64,000 nt of DNA from Limnomonas spitsbergensis (GCA_037349105.1 JAYJMM010000117.1:3844001-3908000), one strand, 5' to 3'; numbered from the stretch's first letter, positions 23,501 to 35,440 are shown. Notes: generated by a model from the sequence alone, not told the origin. Numbers and translations are program-made.

Positions 23501-26500
23501 AGCTGTCATCAGTCGGTTGCTGGGTGATTGCCCTGTATCCCTCAACTTCCAAAATGTGTGCATGTAGGCAAACGAGTCACCCACTGCCTAGGAAAAACAT
23601 TTTAGGAAACACATTTTTGACAGCAGTAATCAGTACCAAAGGACCACCATTGGCCTGCCGCCCGGCAGCCGCCAAGGACACGATTGCCCCCCGACCTGAT
23701 GTGGCCTCCGGCCAGAGGCACAAGTAGCATGCCTGGCCAGATCTGGCACCTCCAGCCGAAGACTACACTGTGGCTGAAATGTAGCTGACATGTGCCTCAT
23801 TCACACTAAAATTGCACTGAAGGGCACAGTAAGACTCACCTTTGGATATCTCAAGCAGGTAGTCATAAGCCGACAGGTGCGTCCTCATCGCCACCACGCT
23901 GGGCCGCATCTCACATCCAAAATCGTGCGCATTGATGGATGGTAGCTGACGGTGGTCACCTGCCACCAATACCGTGGCAGGGTAGGGCGGCGCAGCCAGC
24001 AACGACGTCAGGGCCAGCAGGGCGGGAAATGGCATCTGGGAGCCCTCGTCGACGAGCAGAATGGAGGCTGGGGTAGCCTGGCCGCTGGCCTTCTTGGCAT
24101 ACTTCAGGAGCTGGGTAACAGTACCACCGACGATGCGCAAGCTGTCGCGTTGCTTGCTGCTACACGATTGTAACCGGAAGGCCAGGGGTCAGGGGACATG
24201 GTGTCTTTCAAAATCTATATGAAGGATGAGGTCTCTTGTCAGAAAGCGGGGCATAACGCAGGGGTCGCCCAACAGTGCAGGGGCCGCTGAGAATGGGGCA
24301 GACGGGGAATGGGCAACAGAGGCAAGGGCAATGGGGGCAAAGGGGGCAAAGGGCAACTTCTTCCCCACGATGCATTATTGCAGTCAAATGAGGCAGGGGA
24401 GGACACATATTCAAATGCTCTTCAGTGGGGCGCTCCCCACCAAAAGTGTGCCCCTGTGGCCTTCCATGCCTAGGGTCTCTTCTCGCTCCCGAGGTGTGAT
24501 GAGTATGTAGCAGCTCCCCCCCCCCTTCAACCTGATAACACAAGTGTGAGAGATATGTGCCTAGCTGTTTTCCTACCAGTACCCCCCCGCTCCACTGTGG
24601 GAGGGGTACCATGGTGCCCGCCTGCCCGCCACTTCACCCACCAGCCTGACAGGCCTCTGAACCCCGGGGATCTCACATGAAAGGGTTGTCAGATACATCC
24701 GGCCTGTCCTGGATCTGGTAGCCTGCATATCCATCCTCTGTATCCTCTGTCTTCTTCTTCAGGTCGTTGTCCGAGCCCTTCGATTGGAGCAGGTGCAGCT
24801 TCGTGATGCGTAGCACCTGCTGCAGGGGCTCCATGCTGTCCTTGCTGCTGCTGCTGGCCGTTCCCTTTGCTGCTGCCTCCAGGTGTTTGAGCGCAACGCT
24901 CCTCACCTCCGCAATACGCGTGATCAAGGTAACAGTGGGCAAGGGGTGGCGGTGGGCAAGGAATGGCAAAACGATTGCGCATTGTGTGTGAGAGCCTGGC
25001 GATCGAAATGGAAATTAGTACTTGTTGACACAGCTCGGACCTTACGGTCGTCAAAAGGGATTTGGTTGGACAGTAGGTCAAGCTTTAGTACTAGTAGGTC
25101 TGCCTGGCTTATTTCTGTCTACATGAAAAGAGAACGCAACTGTGGGATGTATTGAATGCATTGGTTTGACAGATATGGATGAAAGTGAAGCGGAGAACAT
25201 TTCCAATGCACAAAAAACAGGGATGCCGACTTGGTCGACAGTTTCATGGCAGTTTTTTGTATGGACCCTATGTCTGATGCACCTTAATGAGCTCCTTGAG
25301 GGCAGCATTAGTCGAAGTTGCGACCAGCACCAGCACCTCCCCGGGTGGCACCATGCCCTTCCCGTCCTTCCCATCGGCAGCCCACACTGCTCCCTGCCGC
25401 CCCATCAGCATCAAAGACAGGGCCCTGACCAGCACAGCTACTGCTGACGTCTGTGTCTTGCCGGTCCCAGGCGGCCCTTGTAGCAGCTGCAGCTGAGGGA
25501 CTGGCGGCCTGCTGCTGCTCGCCGCCCCGGTAGACGTCTCCAACCTTCCGGCGGGGACCACTGCACTGGCCTGGTCCTCATGCAGCCCGATAGCCGTGGA
25601 GGCAGTGCCGGCCAGCAGTCTCAACACCCTGGCTGAGGTGTCCTGCAGGCCTCCAAGAGCAAGCTGCAGGACACCGCCCTGTGCCAGCGGATGGGATTTC
25701 TTGGGGCCATGCCAAGATGACAGCAACTGTACAAAGTGGCCTGCGGAGGGGGGAAGGTCCTCATTCCCGGCCACGCCTCGCAGGCCCGCAAGTTTCATGT
25801 GCATGCGGGCGCTGGCCCAACCGCCGATGCCGGGGGCAGGGTCCAGCATCAAGGAGGTACAGCCGGGCGTCTGGTCCAGCACCCGAGAGAACAAGCTGCA
25901 ACCGCCGGGCAGGTACTGACGCCAAATCGGTCCGCTGACGGAGTATTGCCCCGCCAGGCGGAGCTCCATGCGGACAGCTTGCTGACAATCGTCGCCAGTG
26001 TCGCTGCCACGGTCCTCGATTGTCAAGCTGACAACCTCAGCCAGGATGCAGCTGCTTGCGATGCTGACCTGCTTGTGGCACTGCAGCTCCCTCAGCACCT
26101 CTGAGCCCAGATCGCCCACATGCGGAGGCAACGCTGTTACTCTTACGGAGTCACCTGCCACATGAACCAATTCAAGGATCCAAACGGATATTTGGCCAAT
26201 GATTGGAGCACGTCTAAACGAACCAGGCCTGAGGTCCTTCCTGACATGCTTTACCGTATATCGGTATATGAATGGTAGACATTCATTACTTGGACTGATC
26301 TAGAAGCCTGGTTAAGAGGCATGCCATCCAGCCTTGGAATTCGAATTCAAATTTAAAATCAAATTCTCGTTAAATAAAGCAGCATGAATCCACCCCTGTT
26401 GCCCCTGAGCATTAATCACTCACCCTGTGATAGGCAGCATGCCTCCACTCCGCCGTAAACCAGTCCACCAAGCGCTCCTCCCTTGCACAGCCGCCTCGCC

Positions 26501-29500
26501 ACCCTCCGCCACCGCCTCCTTTGCTGCTCTCCACTATGCGGACCCTGACCTCCGTGAGCGCGGCGCATCGCTCCTCGCCCATCAGCCGCTGCAGTGGGGT
26601 CTTGGAGCAGCTCAACTCCTCAGTCCACATGTCCAGGCTGGTCCCAGCATTCAGCAGAATCGCGTCCAGTGAGGCCGACACGAGGTCGAAGGCGACCGGT
26701 AAGCCTGCCTGAATTTTGCCGGGCGGGGGGCGGGCGAGTGGCAGGCCGGCTGGAGGTACACCGAAACGATCACTGAGCGGCCGAGTGAGTAGATTTTTCG
26801 TCTTGATGCTGCACTTTGTGTCCAGGCCACGCTTCCGCACGCATGCGGAGTCAGCGGCTGATCTGAAAAGGGTTGCAGGGTGAAGGTTACAGGCTGTAGG
26901 AACGGGTCCCGGGGATCCAGCAAAAGAGGTAGCAAGCTAGATAAGGCAGGTGGGGCAGGTGAAGGCAGACTTCATCAAGCAATGGATGGCAGGTGAGGGC
27001 AGGCGAGGCCTGTTGGATGGGCTCGAACAACCCTGGCTGCGGTCATTCATTTGTTTGCATCCCAGCCGCACTCCCCGCACTGGCCACAGAGCCATCAGGT
27101 TCACGACTCACTGGTATCCCAGGCCACCAGTACTGCCGGAATCCTGCTTGACAAAGCTCTCCTTCCCGCGCGCCATGGTGCGCTGCAGGTGAAACGGGAC
27201 GTGAGGGGGGGGAGCGCAAATGGTGCCAGTTGTGCCATAGGGGGGAGTGCAAATGGTGCAAGACTTAAAGAGTGAATATGATACCCATACATTCAATGCC
27301 ACATATCAATTGATGCAGTCCCCAGAAACAGAAAGATGAAATCACGGCAGTGTCCTGTGATCAACCACGGCCAATCTCTCGGCAACACCTCGGCTACATT
27401 TCAGCTATACTCCGGAGACATGTCGCCTACCTCCATAAATCCCATCTTCGCGAGGAAGGACAGGGTATACTCGTCCACCACGGGCTTAACTGTCATCCCT
27501 GCAATCTTCGACCCCCGGCGTACACTGAGCTGTGCCAAATCCCCCCTCTTCTCCAGGGATGCTTCAGCCACGCTCAGGTTCGGCTTCCAGGGTGTGGAGC
27601 CGTCGCTGAGGGACACCCCTGTCGCACTCGCATCGATCTCCAAGGGCATCGTGAACTGCAGGTTTAACAACACCTCGGCTACATTTCAGCTACACTCAAT
27701 CCCAAAGCCACAGGTGTAGCCACTGGCCAAGCATGCTGTGGGGCTTCCAGAAAGAGGCCGGTCAATGTTTGGGGTCAATCTGGCCAATGGCGGACATGGG
27801 CCGGATGAGCAAAAGCCGTCTGGTGGTACTGAGTACTGCCTTCTCCTCCCCACTATCCCTATTCTGCCCTGCTGGCATCAAGGATTCCCGCCACCTTCTA
27901 GGTCGTGGTCTGGAGTCCCCCTGCGCCCCTGCGGCCCTGCCCCTGCGGCCCTGCCCCTGCGGACCTGCCCCTGCGGCCCTGCCCCTGCGGACCTGCCCCT
28001 GCGGACCTGCCCCTGCAGACCTGCCCCTGCGGACCTGCCCCTGCAGACCTGCCCCTGCGGCCCTGCCCCTGCGGCCCTGCCCCTGCGGCCCTGCCCCTGC
28101 GGACCTGCCCCTGCGGCCCTGCCCCTGCGGACCTGCCCCTGCGGCCCTGCCCCTGCGGCCCTGCCCCTGCGGCCCTGCCCCTGCGGCCCTGCCCCTGCGG
28201 CCCTGCCCCTGCGGACCTGCCCCTGCGGCCCTGCCCCTGCGGACCTGCCCCTGCGGACCTGCCCCTGCGGACCTGCCCCTGCGGACCTGCCCCTGCGGAC
28301 CTGCCCCTGCGGACCTGCCCCTGCGGACCTGCCCCTGCGGACCTGCCCCTGCGGACCTGCCCCTGCGGCCCTGCCCCTGCGGCCCTGCCCCTGCGGCCCT
28401 GCCCCTGCGGACCTGCCCCTGCGGACCTGCCCCTGCGGACCTGCCCCTGCGGACCTGCCCCTGCGGCCCTGCCCCTGCGGCCCTGCCCCTGCGGCTCTGC
28501 CCCTGCCCCTGCCCCTGCCCCTGCCCTCGGCCCATGGCCTGAAGCCCTGGTCAGGGCAAAGCTGCATCCCCATGGATGCATTGCACATCTCCAAGAAAGA
28601 AAGAAGGGTTCGGATGCAAAGATATAAAACACAGAGATAAGTGCAGCTCAGACCCACCTGCATTGCTTCCTCAAGCCACTGCATCGCCGCCGCCTGAGCT
28701 TGGAGCATTTCAACAAGCCATCTCCTGCCTCCTTCGTACCGATCTGGGAACAAAGCTGCAGAATGAAACAGCGCACGGTTGCTGAGGATGGCGCTGATGC
28801 TGCCACCGGCGGGGCCCTCTTTTGCTTGCCAGTAGGCCCAGAAGTAACCCGTAGGTACTGATGCTGAAGTGCTGCGGATGCGCACTTGCTGCCGTTCCCT
28901 GCTGGAGCTGACATCGGGGCCAGCCTCGTCACCCTCTCGAGACAGCGTGTCACAGCAACCATAATGGAAGGCTGATGCGAGGTTGGTCCCATCAGGTGCG
29001 CTCCAAGGGAAGGCCTGGCCGGAGCTGACGGGGATGGCAGGGTCCCCTGCCCAATGCTCCTGTAAGACAGGCATATAAGGTTTCCCCCAAGTTCAAAATA
29101 TTGTTGACAGGTCACCCCATACCCGTAGATTTGAATTGCCTTCCCTCGGACACAATTGTCTTGTTTATTTAGTGCTTCCCTCGGGCCAAACTTTGGACAC
29201 GAACTCTAGATTTTGACTGAAACTGGCTTTGGCATGGCAAGCATCAGTATTGTAATGAATCCCTCACCCCTAAACAACGTTTATTGTGAGCAAAGTCAAT
29301 TCGAATCTACTGCAATGAAGAACAACAAAAAAACCATTCAGTACAACGCCATGGGGCGATAGATAACCACTCAGTAACGCATCCAGCCTGGAAAATCCCC
29401 CCGCTTCCTCGTCCCCCACTATCTGAGTTTCTATGAGCTTTACTCCTGTGCTGGAATCTGATACCTGTGTCAGGCTGTACAGATCGTTTCCCAACAGCCA

Positions 29501-32302
29501 CCGCAGCCCAAACCGCCGAGCCTCCTCCTCCAGGTAGCTGACCATGCACTGCTCCCCTGGGATCGACGGTGTGGCACAAAGCAGCTGCAGGAGCGCACCG
29601 TGCTGGCTATGCAGGCCCAGGGCTTCGAGGCGGTTCAGGAGCTGTCCAGCCTGATTCTTGGACATGAAGTACATGTGCAGTACGGCCTCGCCCGCACCCA
29701 CGACGTCATCCACAGCTCGGCAGAAGCTCCGGAGCATTGCCTTTTCTGCTGCATCATCCACATCGCGGGACTGCGTGCTGCCTCCGTCTTGCAGCTGCTG
29801 CCACGGAGCCTCGATGATGCGCACCAGAGGAGGGCATTTCTGACATCGGCCTACGGTGGACCCCGAGCGGGCCGGCTCAGCTGTTGGCCTCTTATGGACG
29901 CTGGCGGCGCAGGCCAAGATGCGCCTGGCGGCTGGATCCCACGTCACAAACAAGAAAACGTGTACCATGCCGGTAACAGATGGGGGGAGGCCCGACGGCT
30001 GCGCCGCCATCAACAGCTGGACCTGGTGTTTGGGACAGGCTGGCGCTGCACGCTGGCCGCCTGACGGCCCTGCTGCAGCTTCAGCCTTCCACGTACGCCT
30101 GGTTTTCACACGAGCTTGCTGCCGCAACTGCCACATTTGTGCAAGGTTGCCCCCTGCCACCTCGGTTGCCTCCACTAGCTTTGCATCGGTGGCACAGGCA
30201 AGAGATTCGATGTCCGCAAGGTCTAGGTCCGGGGTCCGGAGGGCCCCGGCAACCGCGGGGCCGCAGCCACTCAGCTCCAGAGCGCTGCCGGGGGATTGCT
30301 GCGCGAGCGCGATGCATGATCGAGTCACGCTGCACGATGAACAATGGTGACCGTACTGGAAGGCGAGGCCTCGGATGCCCGGGCTCATGGCTGCAGCTTT
30401 GAGGCGGACATCAATTGCGGCTACATCATTACTGCCCGCTGCAGCCCAGCCTTCAAACCGCTGCGGCAGCGGCGTCTCGTCTGCCCATGCGGCATCGGCA
30501 GCGTGCCGGGCGACAACGAAGCCTGATCTTGGGTCGGATACAATTTGAGTCACCCTCTCCTCCAAAGCCTTCATCTGAAGCAGCGGAGAAAGGCAGGGGG
30601 GTGGGGGGGTGGGGGGGGTACCCCTGTTTCAATGGTGAGCTTCAGCCACGCATCAGCTTAACTTCAGCTATGCTTCAGCCGCCGGCCTGAGGATCCGTGT
30701 GTGGCCAGGCAGGTTGCTTGGGCCTCCGGCCACTCGGCCAGAGGCTCGTCAAGATGGTGGAGCAGTCGGGTCTTTGGCAGCTGCGGGGCAGCCTGCCAAA
30801 CATGGTTTGACACTTCTACGATTAGGAGTGCTGAGAACTGACTAGAAGAAACGCTGGGTGCTGCCATGACAGCTTGGACGTTTTCTGTGCTAAGGAAGGA
30901 ACGGCCGTCAGGGCGCAACATAAGTGTGGACAAATCTCCCTGCCCAAGCCATGCGCTTCCGTAGCCCCACATGAAAGTTATAAAACTTTTATCTTCAAAG
31001 GCATGCTGTGCCACCAGGCACATCCCATCGGACTTACAATGTCATGAATTCCCCACACCCCAAGTAGCTTCTCCCATCTTGCCGCCCATTCAATTTGTGA
31101 ACTTCCCCCAATCTCCTCACCTCATCTTTCGGGACAGGCAGCAGACCCATCCTGGCGAGCTGCGCATCGATCGACATCCCAACAGATGCCGTAGCAGAGC
31201 TCTGCCCCTCGATGGCGAGGGCGCAGCGCACGCTCAGCCCCTTCATGCAGCTGCCAGGTCCTGTGCACGCCGGGCGGCGGTCATCCCGCCATCGATCCAC
31301 CGCCCCACGCAACAAAAGAACGTACTGCACCACCTGCAAAGCAGTATGTGGATATGGATGGTTTCGGAGGGGGCTGGCACCCTGGAAGGCAGTTTGCAAA
31401 GGAGGGAGGGAATCAGGGAGAAAACTGCCGTGGCGTCTCGTTCTGTTGGACCATCCTTGGCAGGCAGGCAGGCCTGCAGCCGACACAGGCTAGATTGGTC
31501 CCCATTGTCGGCCGGACTACGCCGGGCGGCCCTAGCAGCATGCCGCCATGCCTTGCCACACTCAGGGCCTCCGGCCGGAGTTCGCAGTGTTGCTTGGTTT
31601 AAGGTAGCTGATGTTCAGCTGAACCAGGCTACCGGTACAACAAACTTCATACAGGTTGTATTCCCTCACCTGCAGCTTGTGCTTCATCTCCGCCACTGGG
31701 CTACACTTGCACTCCACAACCACCAGCACAGGCTTCACCCCCTCCTCCGAGAGCTCATGCATCAAGAGCACGAAATCAGCAAATCCATTGATGACCGTCG
31801 CCTCTGGCGACAGCTGGCCAGTGAAGCTACCTTTGAGGTGCATCTCCTCAGCAAACACGCAAGGGCTGCTGCTGCCGCCCTGTGTGAGGAGCACCTCCAC
31901 ACGGTTCAGAAATGCCTCAGCATGGGAATGCTTGTGAAGGATATGACAAGCATCGCGGTCATGCTTGCTGCATAGCGGCGCACACTGGAACCCATGCTGC
32001 TTTTGGAGAATGTTGGCAACCGATTCCTCCCAGCGGTGCCCCACGTGGACCAGGGCGACGTCAAGTCCATCCTCTGCATCGCCGCTGCTGCTGGCCTGAG
32101 TCGATGAGGCCGGTTTGCAATTCCTGGCGACACTCTTGCTGTGCAATACAATTTCATGTAGTCGCTTCAGGGCAAACGCCCTCTGACACTCGGATGCAGG
32201 AAACGAAGCGACCAGCGTCGGGCTGATGGTGGGCCCTGTTGCTGCAGCAGGCGTAATCAGTACCTGAGCGAGCTCAAACACGATCAAGTTAAGGGTTATC
32301 AC
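20519..32302 (-). CDS. TM0106-like PD-(D/E)xK nuclease / RNase H-like / SF1 helicase (about 15 exons; 5' end uncertain)
   Basis: Exons: 31670-32302 (start unresolved), 31121-31333, 30820-31032, 29465-30574, 28658-29059, 27431-27655, 27112-27182, 26424-26862, 25283-about 26170, 24677-24906, 23840-24156, 23149-23271, 22177-22755, 21763-21882, 20519-21235; about 2,090 residues. N-terminal nuclease: GFADFVLL then VVVECK (D and ExK). Splicing joins KLQ to VVQY, giving the RecB-type Q..Y motif. Cysteines in ASECQRAF and HCSSCSVTRSC (Cx2Cx5C) suggest a Cas4-like 4Fe-4S cluster. A middle region (MVHVFLFVTWDP, LHMYFMSKNQ) fits an RNase H-like fold. Helicase motifs: LHEDQ, GPPGTGKTQT (Walker A), ILLVDEGSQ (Walker B), GDHRQLPS (III), RVAIITPHRNQR (IV), VVDTVDCMQGGQ (V), NRSNVAFSRTK (VI). 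The tail, after YENLLLWRSL, is coiled. Predicted role: ATP-driven DNA processing. Start, exon 9 acceptor and one frameshift in exon 13 are unresolved. Confidence 0.85.
22300..22340 (-). other. Apparent one-base frameshift in helicase exon 13
   Basis: Reading down the minus strand, the conserved frame through QLAAQLVEAGVRDAC and the conserved frame through KRVAIITPHRNQR (helicase motif IV) differ by one base. The switch must fall within about 40 bases here. The candidate mini-intron lengths I could see, 20 and 26 bases, do not restore phase. Either the assembly has an extra base, or the allele is broken before motifs IV-VI. Confidence 0.6.
27382..27697. repeat. Direct repeat flanking helicase exon 6
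   Basis: AACACCTCGGCTACATTTCA followed by GCTA(T/C)ACTC occurs at 27,382-27,411 and again at 27,667-27,696, one copy in each intron beside exon 27431-27655. The core GGCTACATTTCAGCTA is the reverse complement of a short motif seen in other introns of this window. Recombination between the copies would remove the exon exactly. Confidence 0.7.
27918..28535. repeat. 14-bp minisatellite, about 42 copies, in the helicase intron
   Basis: The plus-strand unit is CCCCTGCGGCCCTG, alternating irregularly with CCCCTGCGGACCTG, plus a few CTGCAGACCTG variants and a terminal CCCCTG hexamer run (28,498-28,530). No unit contains a stop in any frame, so it produces overlapping 240-400 residue phantom proteins in five or six frames. 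It lies inside the intron 27656-28657, which joins exons whose phases match without it. The transcript sense strand is G-rich. Confidence 0.97.
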
Positions 32303-33079
32303 CTTCCACTGTGCTTCTCCCCGTTGAGAGCGACAGGTCCTGAAGCATATTAGGAAGTTGAGGAGTTAATGTTGTCATGCTTGATTACCCGTTGAAAGCC
32401 TAATTCAAGCTCATAGGACGTGACAAGTGCAGGTGCGAATTTTCCACCGTTCTTGTTTGGTTTCGGCGCAAATCACGTGACGTCGATTATTACGTCGCCG
32501 CATCTCGGCAGGGCGCGCACTTATAATCAGGAAATTTGAGGGACAGGTTGGATGTAAAGCTGCCGTATGGTGCGTTTGGTTTCAGCAGCAGGCACCGGAC
32601 CAGCGCTGATAATTTAGTAGTTTCACACCAGAATCTGCGTCAAATACGGACATACGGCCGCACCCGAAGAGCACGCCGGAGACCGGTAAAGGCGGTAAGG
32701 GAGGAATATGACACGTTGTGCCTGAAACACGGACATTTCGAACCGGATAACGGAAACGGAATATCTTCTGCCTGAAAGCCTGACATCCCGCTCCGGATTA
32801 ATGGATACCGTACTCATAAAAAGAAAGAAAGCTACTTGGGCGTGCGGGTAAGGAAACAACGCAGCGTGGGGCCGTAGCCACATTCGCGCCGTCACCATGA
32901 GGCATGTAGTAAGGAAAATCAACTCCCTTACGGCGGTTTCCTCGTATGGATATGTTTTGTTGGCCCAGTGGCAGGCTTTGCGGCGGAAGATATTCAAGTA
33001 TGCATCTGGTTTGTACTATGCTATGCAAGAGCTTAACCGAATGGACATGCATTTTATGTGCGCATTTCTTAGCATGGAA

Positions 33080-33178
33080 CGTAGACATCCGTAGGGACAT
33101 CATGGCTTGAATCTTGTGCTCATCATAAATCGTGCCAGACGTGCCAATCAAGAAGCCTAAATAAGATACGTCGGCCAC
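33080..33178 (-). pseudogene. Possible reverse-transcriptase relic
   Basis: The minus-strand frame reads ADVSYLGFLIGTSGTIYDEH followed by KIQAMMSL. This resembles the stretch after the catalytic YxDD box in Ty3/gypsy-type reverse transcriptases (..FLG-hxxx-xG-hxxD-xxKhxAh..). The surrounding frame continues only with unrelated low-conservation sequence and no YxDD is visible nearby. If real, it is a short degraded remnant. Similarity was judged by eye over about 28 residues and could be chance. Confidence 0.35.
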
Positions 33179-33889
33179 GGCCTGTTGGGGTTGGGCGTGG
33201 CGGGGGGTCCCATAGTTTTTTCATTTTTCATGATCCGGTTTATTACCTTCCCAATCAACAATCAAGTCCAGATAATTTAATTATGGTTTGTTAAATTTAC
33301 ACCTGTGCAATCGAGCATATAATGCATGCTGCTGACGTCTTGAGAGTACTTATCTCAAGTGTATTGCATGCTCCTCATTGCCTCAAGCGCGCGGCTGTAG
33401 ACGCACAAATTATCAAGGCAGTACATTCAGTAACTGTTATTGATGCATGGCCGTAAAACGTCCAATAAGAGTCTTTGGAAGCATGATGGTGCCCCTGCAA
33501 ACCCACAAATCAGCACTTTCCATTCGATCAGGCCCATTGTCCCACTTCCACGAGCAGAAGAACCGGTACTGAGATAGCGTATATGTCGGGTAAAAGAATC
33601 GATACCGTCCTTTTTGCTGAGTCAGATGTTAGAGCGTAGGCACGGGCTGTTGACAAAAACGTATCAGTGATTGCCGTTGTGAGCGTTGTGAGTGGTTCTG
33701 GAGCAGAAACATACCAGTGATCGTAAATAAATTTAGCCTCCGATCAGATAAACGAACCACTAAAACGAAACAGTGATTTTGTTATTGGAAGGTTTCCAAA
33801 CAAAAAACGAATTCAACATAGAAAGAAATTGACTGCTACTACGGTAAACTCAGCGCATCGAAAGTTCACTAAAAGTATCATGTGTAAGA

Positions 33890-34095
33890 TGTTTTTCAGG
33901 GGCAAGATGTTCTTCTGCAACTTATCAGGTGCGATATACATGTCCGGATTTTAAGTTCGAGACGTCCTATTTTTACGAATCCCAGACGAAATGTCTGGCT
34001 TGCAGGTGCAAGATATAATTTTTTACTTATCCAGAGCGAGATGTCTGTATTTCAGGCGCGGTGTGTAATTTCTAATTATCCGGCGGTGCCCGGAA
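33890..34095. repeat. Degenerate tandem repeat of about 50-60 bp
   Basis: Three or four diverged units share CAGG(G/T/C)GC(A/G)AGAT followed by ACTTATC or AATTATC and a G(A/T)GATGTC-like block (33,897, 33,926, 34,004, 34,054). Units vary in length and identity is low. No function is apparent. Confidence 0.4.
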
Positions 34096-34379
34096 ATGTT
34101 GTCGACAACAAACCTGAAGGAATTGAAAACAATCATGTGCACATACTAGTAAGTAATATACCGGGGTAGGTTCCTGTAGGTTTCGATGAAAGGAGCAAAT
34201 CATATCAAAACTTGCTCACGATTCTGATTTTGTAGCCATTGCTCAAGTTACGTCCTTTGCAGCCATGCCATGTTTTGTAACTGAGGTTTTCTCTTCTGCA
34301 TGATTAGAGAATTTTATCCCCACGCCACAGATTGTGTGTTGCGTGTTGGTTGCTTGCCTATGAGGGGGCTCCCACTCTT

Positions 34380-34494
34380 TTTGTGCCCTGTCCTAGTTTA
34401 TTTTGTGTTTGTAGTTTGTACCCGCTTGCGGGTACTTGTCTTGTGCATTAAATGTGATGTTCCTATGGACTGTAGTACTTCACGAACAAATGGT
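34380..34494 (-). mobile_element. Dispersed repeat family B, reverse copy
   Basis: TGCCCTGTCCTAGTTTATTT, then TTGCGGGTACTTGTCTTGTG and CATTAAATGTGATGTTCC, then GGACTGTAGTACTTCAC is a diverged reverse copy of family B. It closely parallels the copy at 4,138-4,238 inside a TAB2 intron. Confidence 0.5.
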
Positions 34495-34557
34495 CATTCT
34501 TCACTTTTCTCGAGAACGTGTTCAGAAATCATCTCATGGGATACCGCGACCACCCCG

Positions 34558-35440
34558 TACACGTCCTTTGCCTTAGCACCGTTTAATGTTAATAGGCCTG
34601 CGCGGAAAAGCACGCGGTTTTATTAATCAATTTAAATCTGGAATCTTCGACTGTGAGCACCGATACCATGCAAGTTTCCCACACTTTCCGACAGCGGTAC
34701 CAGTATTCGTATCTTATTGAGCGGTGTGTTCCCACCTTCCTCTGCAGTTGCTATGCCTTATCTCGCTAGCGAAGCGCCAGCTTTCCATTTAAGAGGCTCC
34801 GTAGATAGACATAGGGTCCGCGCAGCAAAAAAAAAGTATCGTATAACGGGATTGACTCTGCTATTAATTCATTATTGTTGGGGTGCGCCGAGTTAATACG
34901 CGATGCAATAATAATGAACACCTAATTTGGGGGGTGCGCGGAGTAATCTTTCCAGCACGAAATATCAAAATATTTCAGCTGCGCGTGCGTGGAGTAAGGT
35001 ATTTTTTCCTGCGCGACGAATTTGATATATTAGTTCTCAACAGGGGTGCGCGGACCCAATCCATTTTTACGGTAATTTAAAAACTCGTCGCGCAGCAAAA
35101 TAATTTAAAGAACGGTCGCGCAGTGACAAGATTTTCGAACTTAATGTAACGCCGCGCCGCAGGTACAACGGACACCTGACTGACACTCTGCGCTGCAATG
35201 ACGGCGGAAACCCGAGATAAATTCCAGGATAAACTCCGCGCAGCGGCAATTTTTTGATTGTTTTTAGCGCGCATCTATGTCCACGCAGGCCAATAATTAA
35301 TTAAATCTGCGCGAAGTCTAAGTCAATATACGGTATTGATGGCCCATGCGGCTTAATAAAAACTTTTTGGGGGCCCTGCGGTTAAAATAAATCCAATTAA
35401 TTGCCTCATGCGAAGGCAAAGAACGCGCACGGGGTAATGA
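34558..35440. mobile_element. Dispersed repeat family C, copy 2 with central insertion
   Basis: The outer parts (34,558-34,800 and about 35,340-35,440) match copy 1 at 8,497-8,880. Between them lie about 500 bp absent from copy 1. That insert contains repeated GGGGTGCGC(C/G)GAGT-like motifs on its left (34,880, 34,930, 35,043) and CGCGCAG motifs on its right (35,090, 35,117, 35,237), roughly inverted relative to each other. A nested foldback element is one explanation; loss of the segment from copy 1 is another. Confidence 0.5.

Noticed and set aside
27733..29074. Overlapping 240-400 codon frames on both strands rich in RRGRAAGAGPQG or LPLRPCPCGPAPA
   Set aside because: All are shadows of the 14-bp satellite. 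Only 28658-29059 of the minus-strand frame is a true helicase exon.
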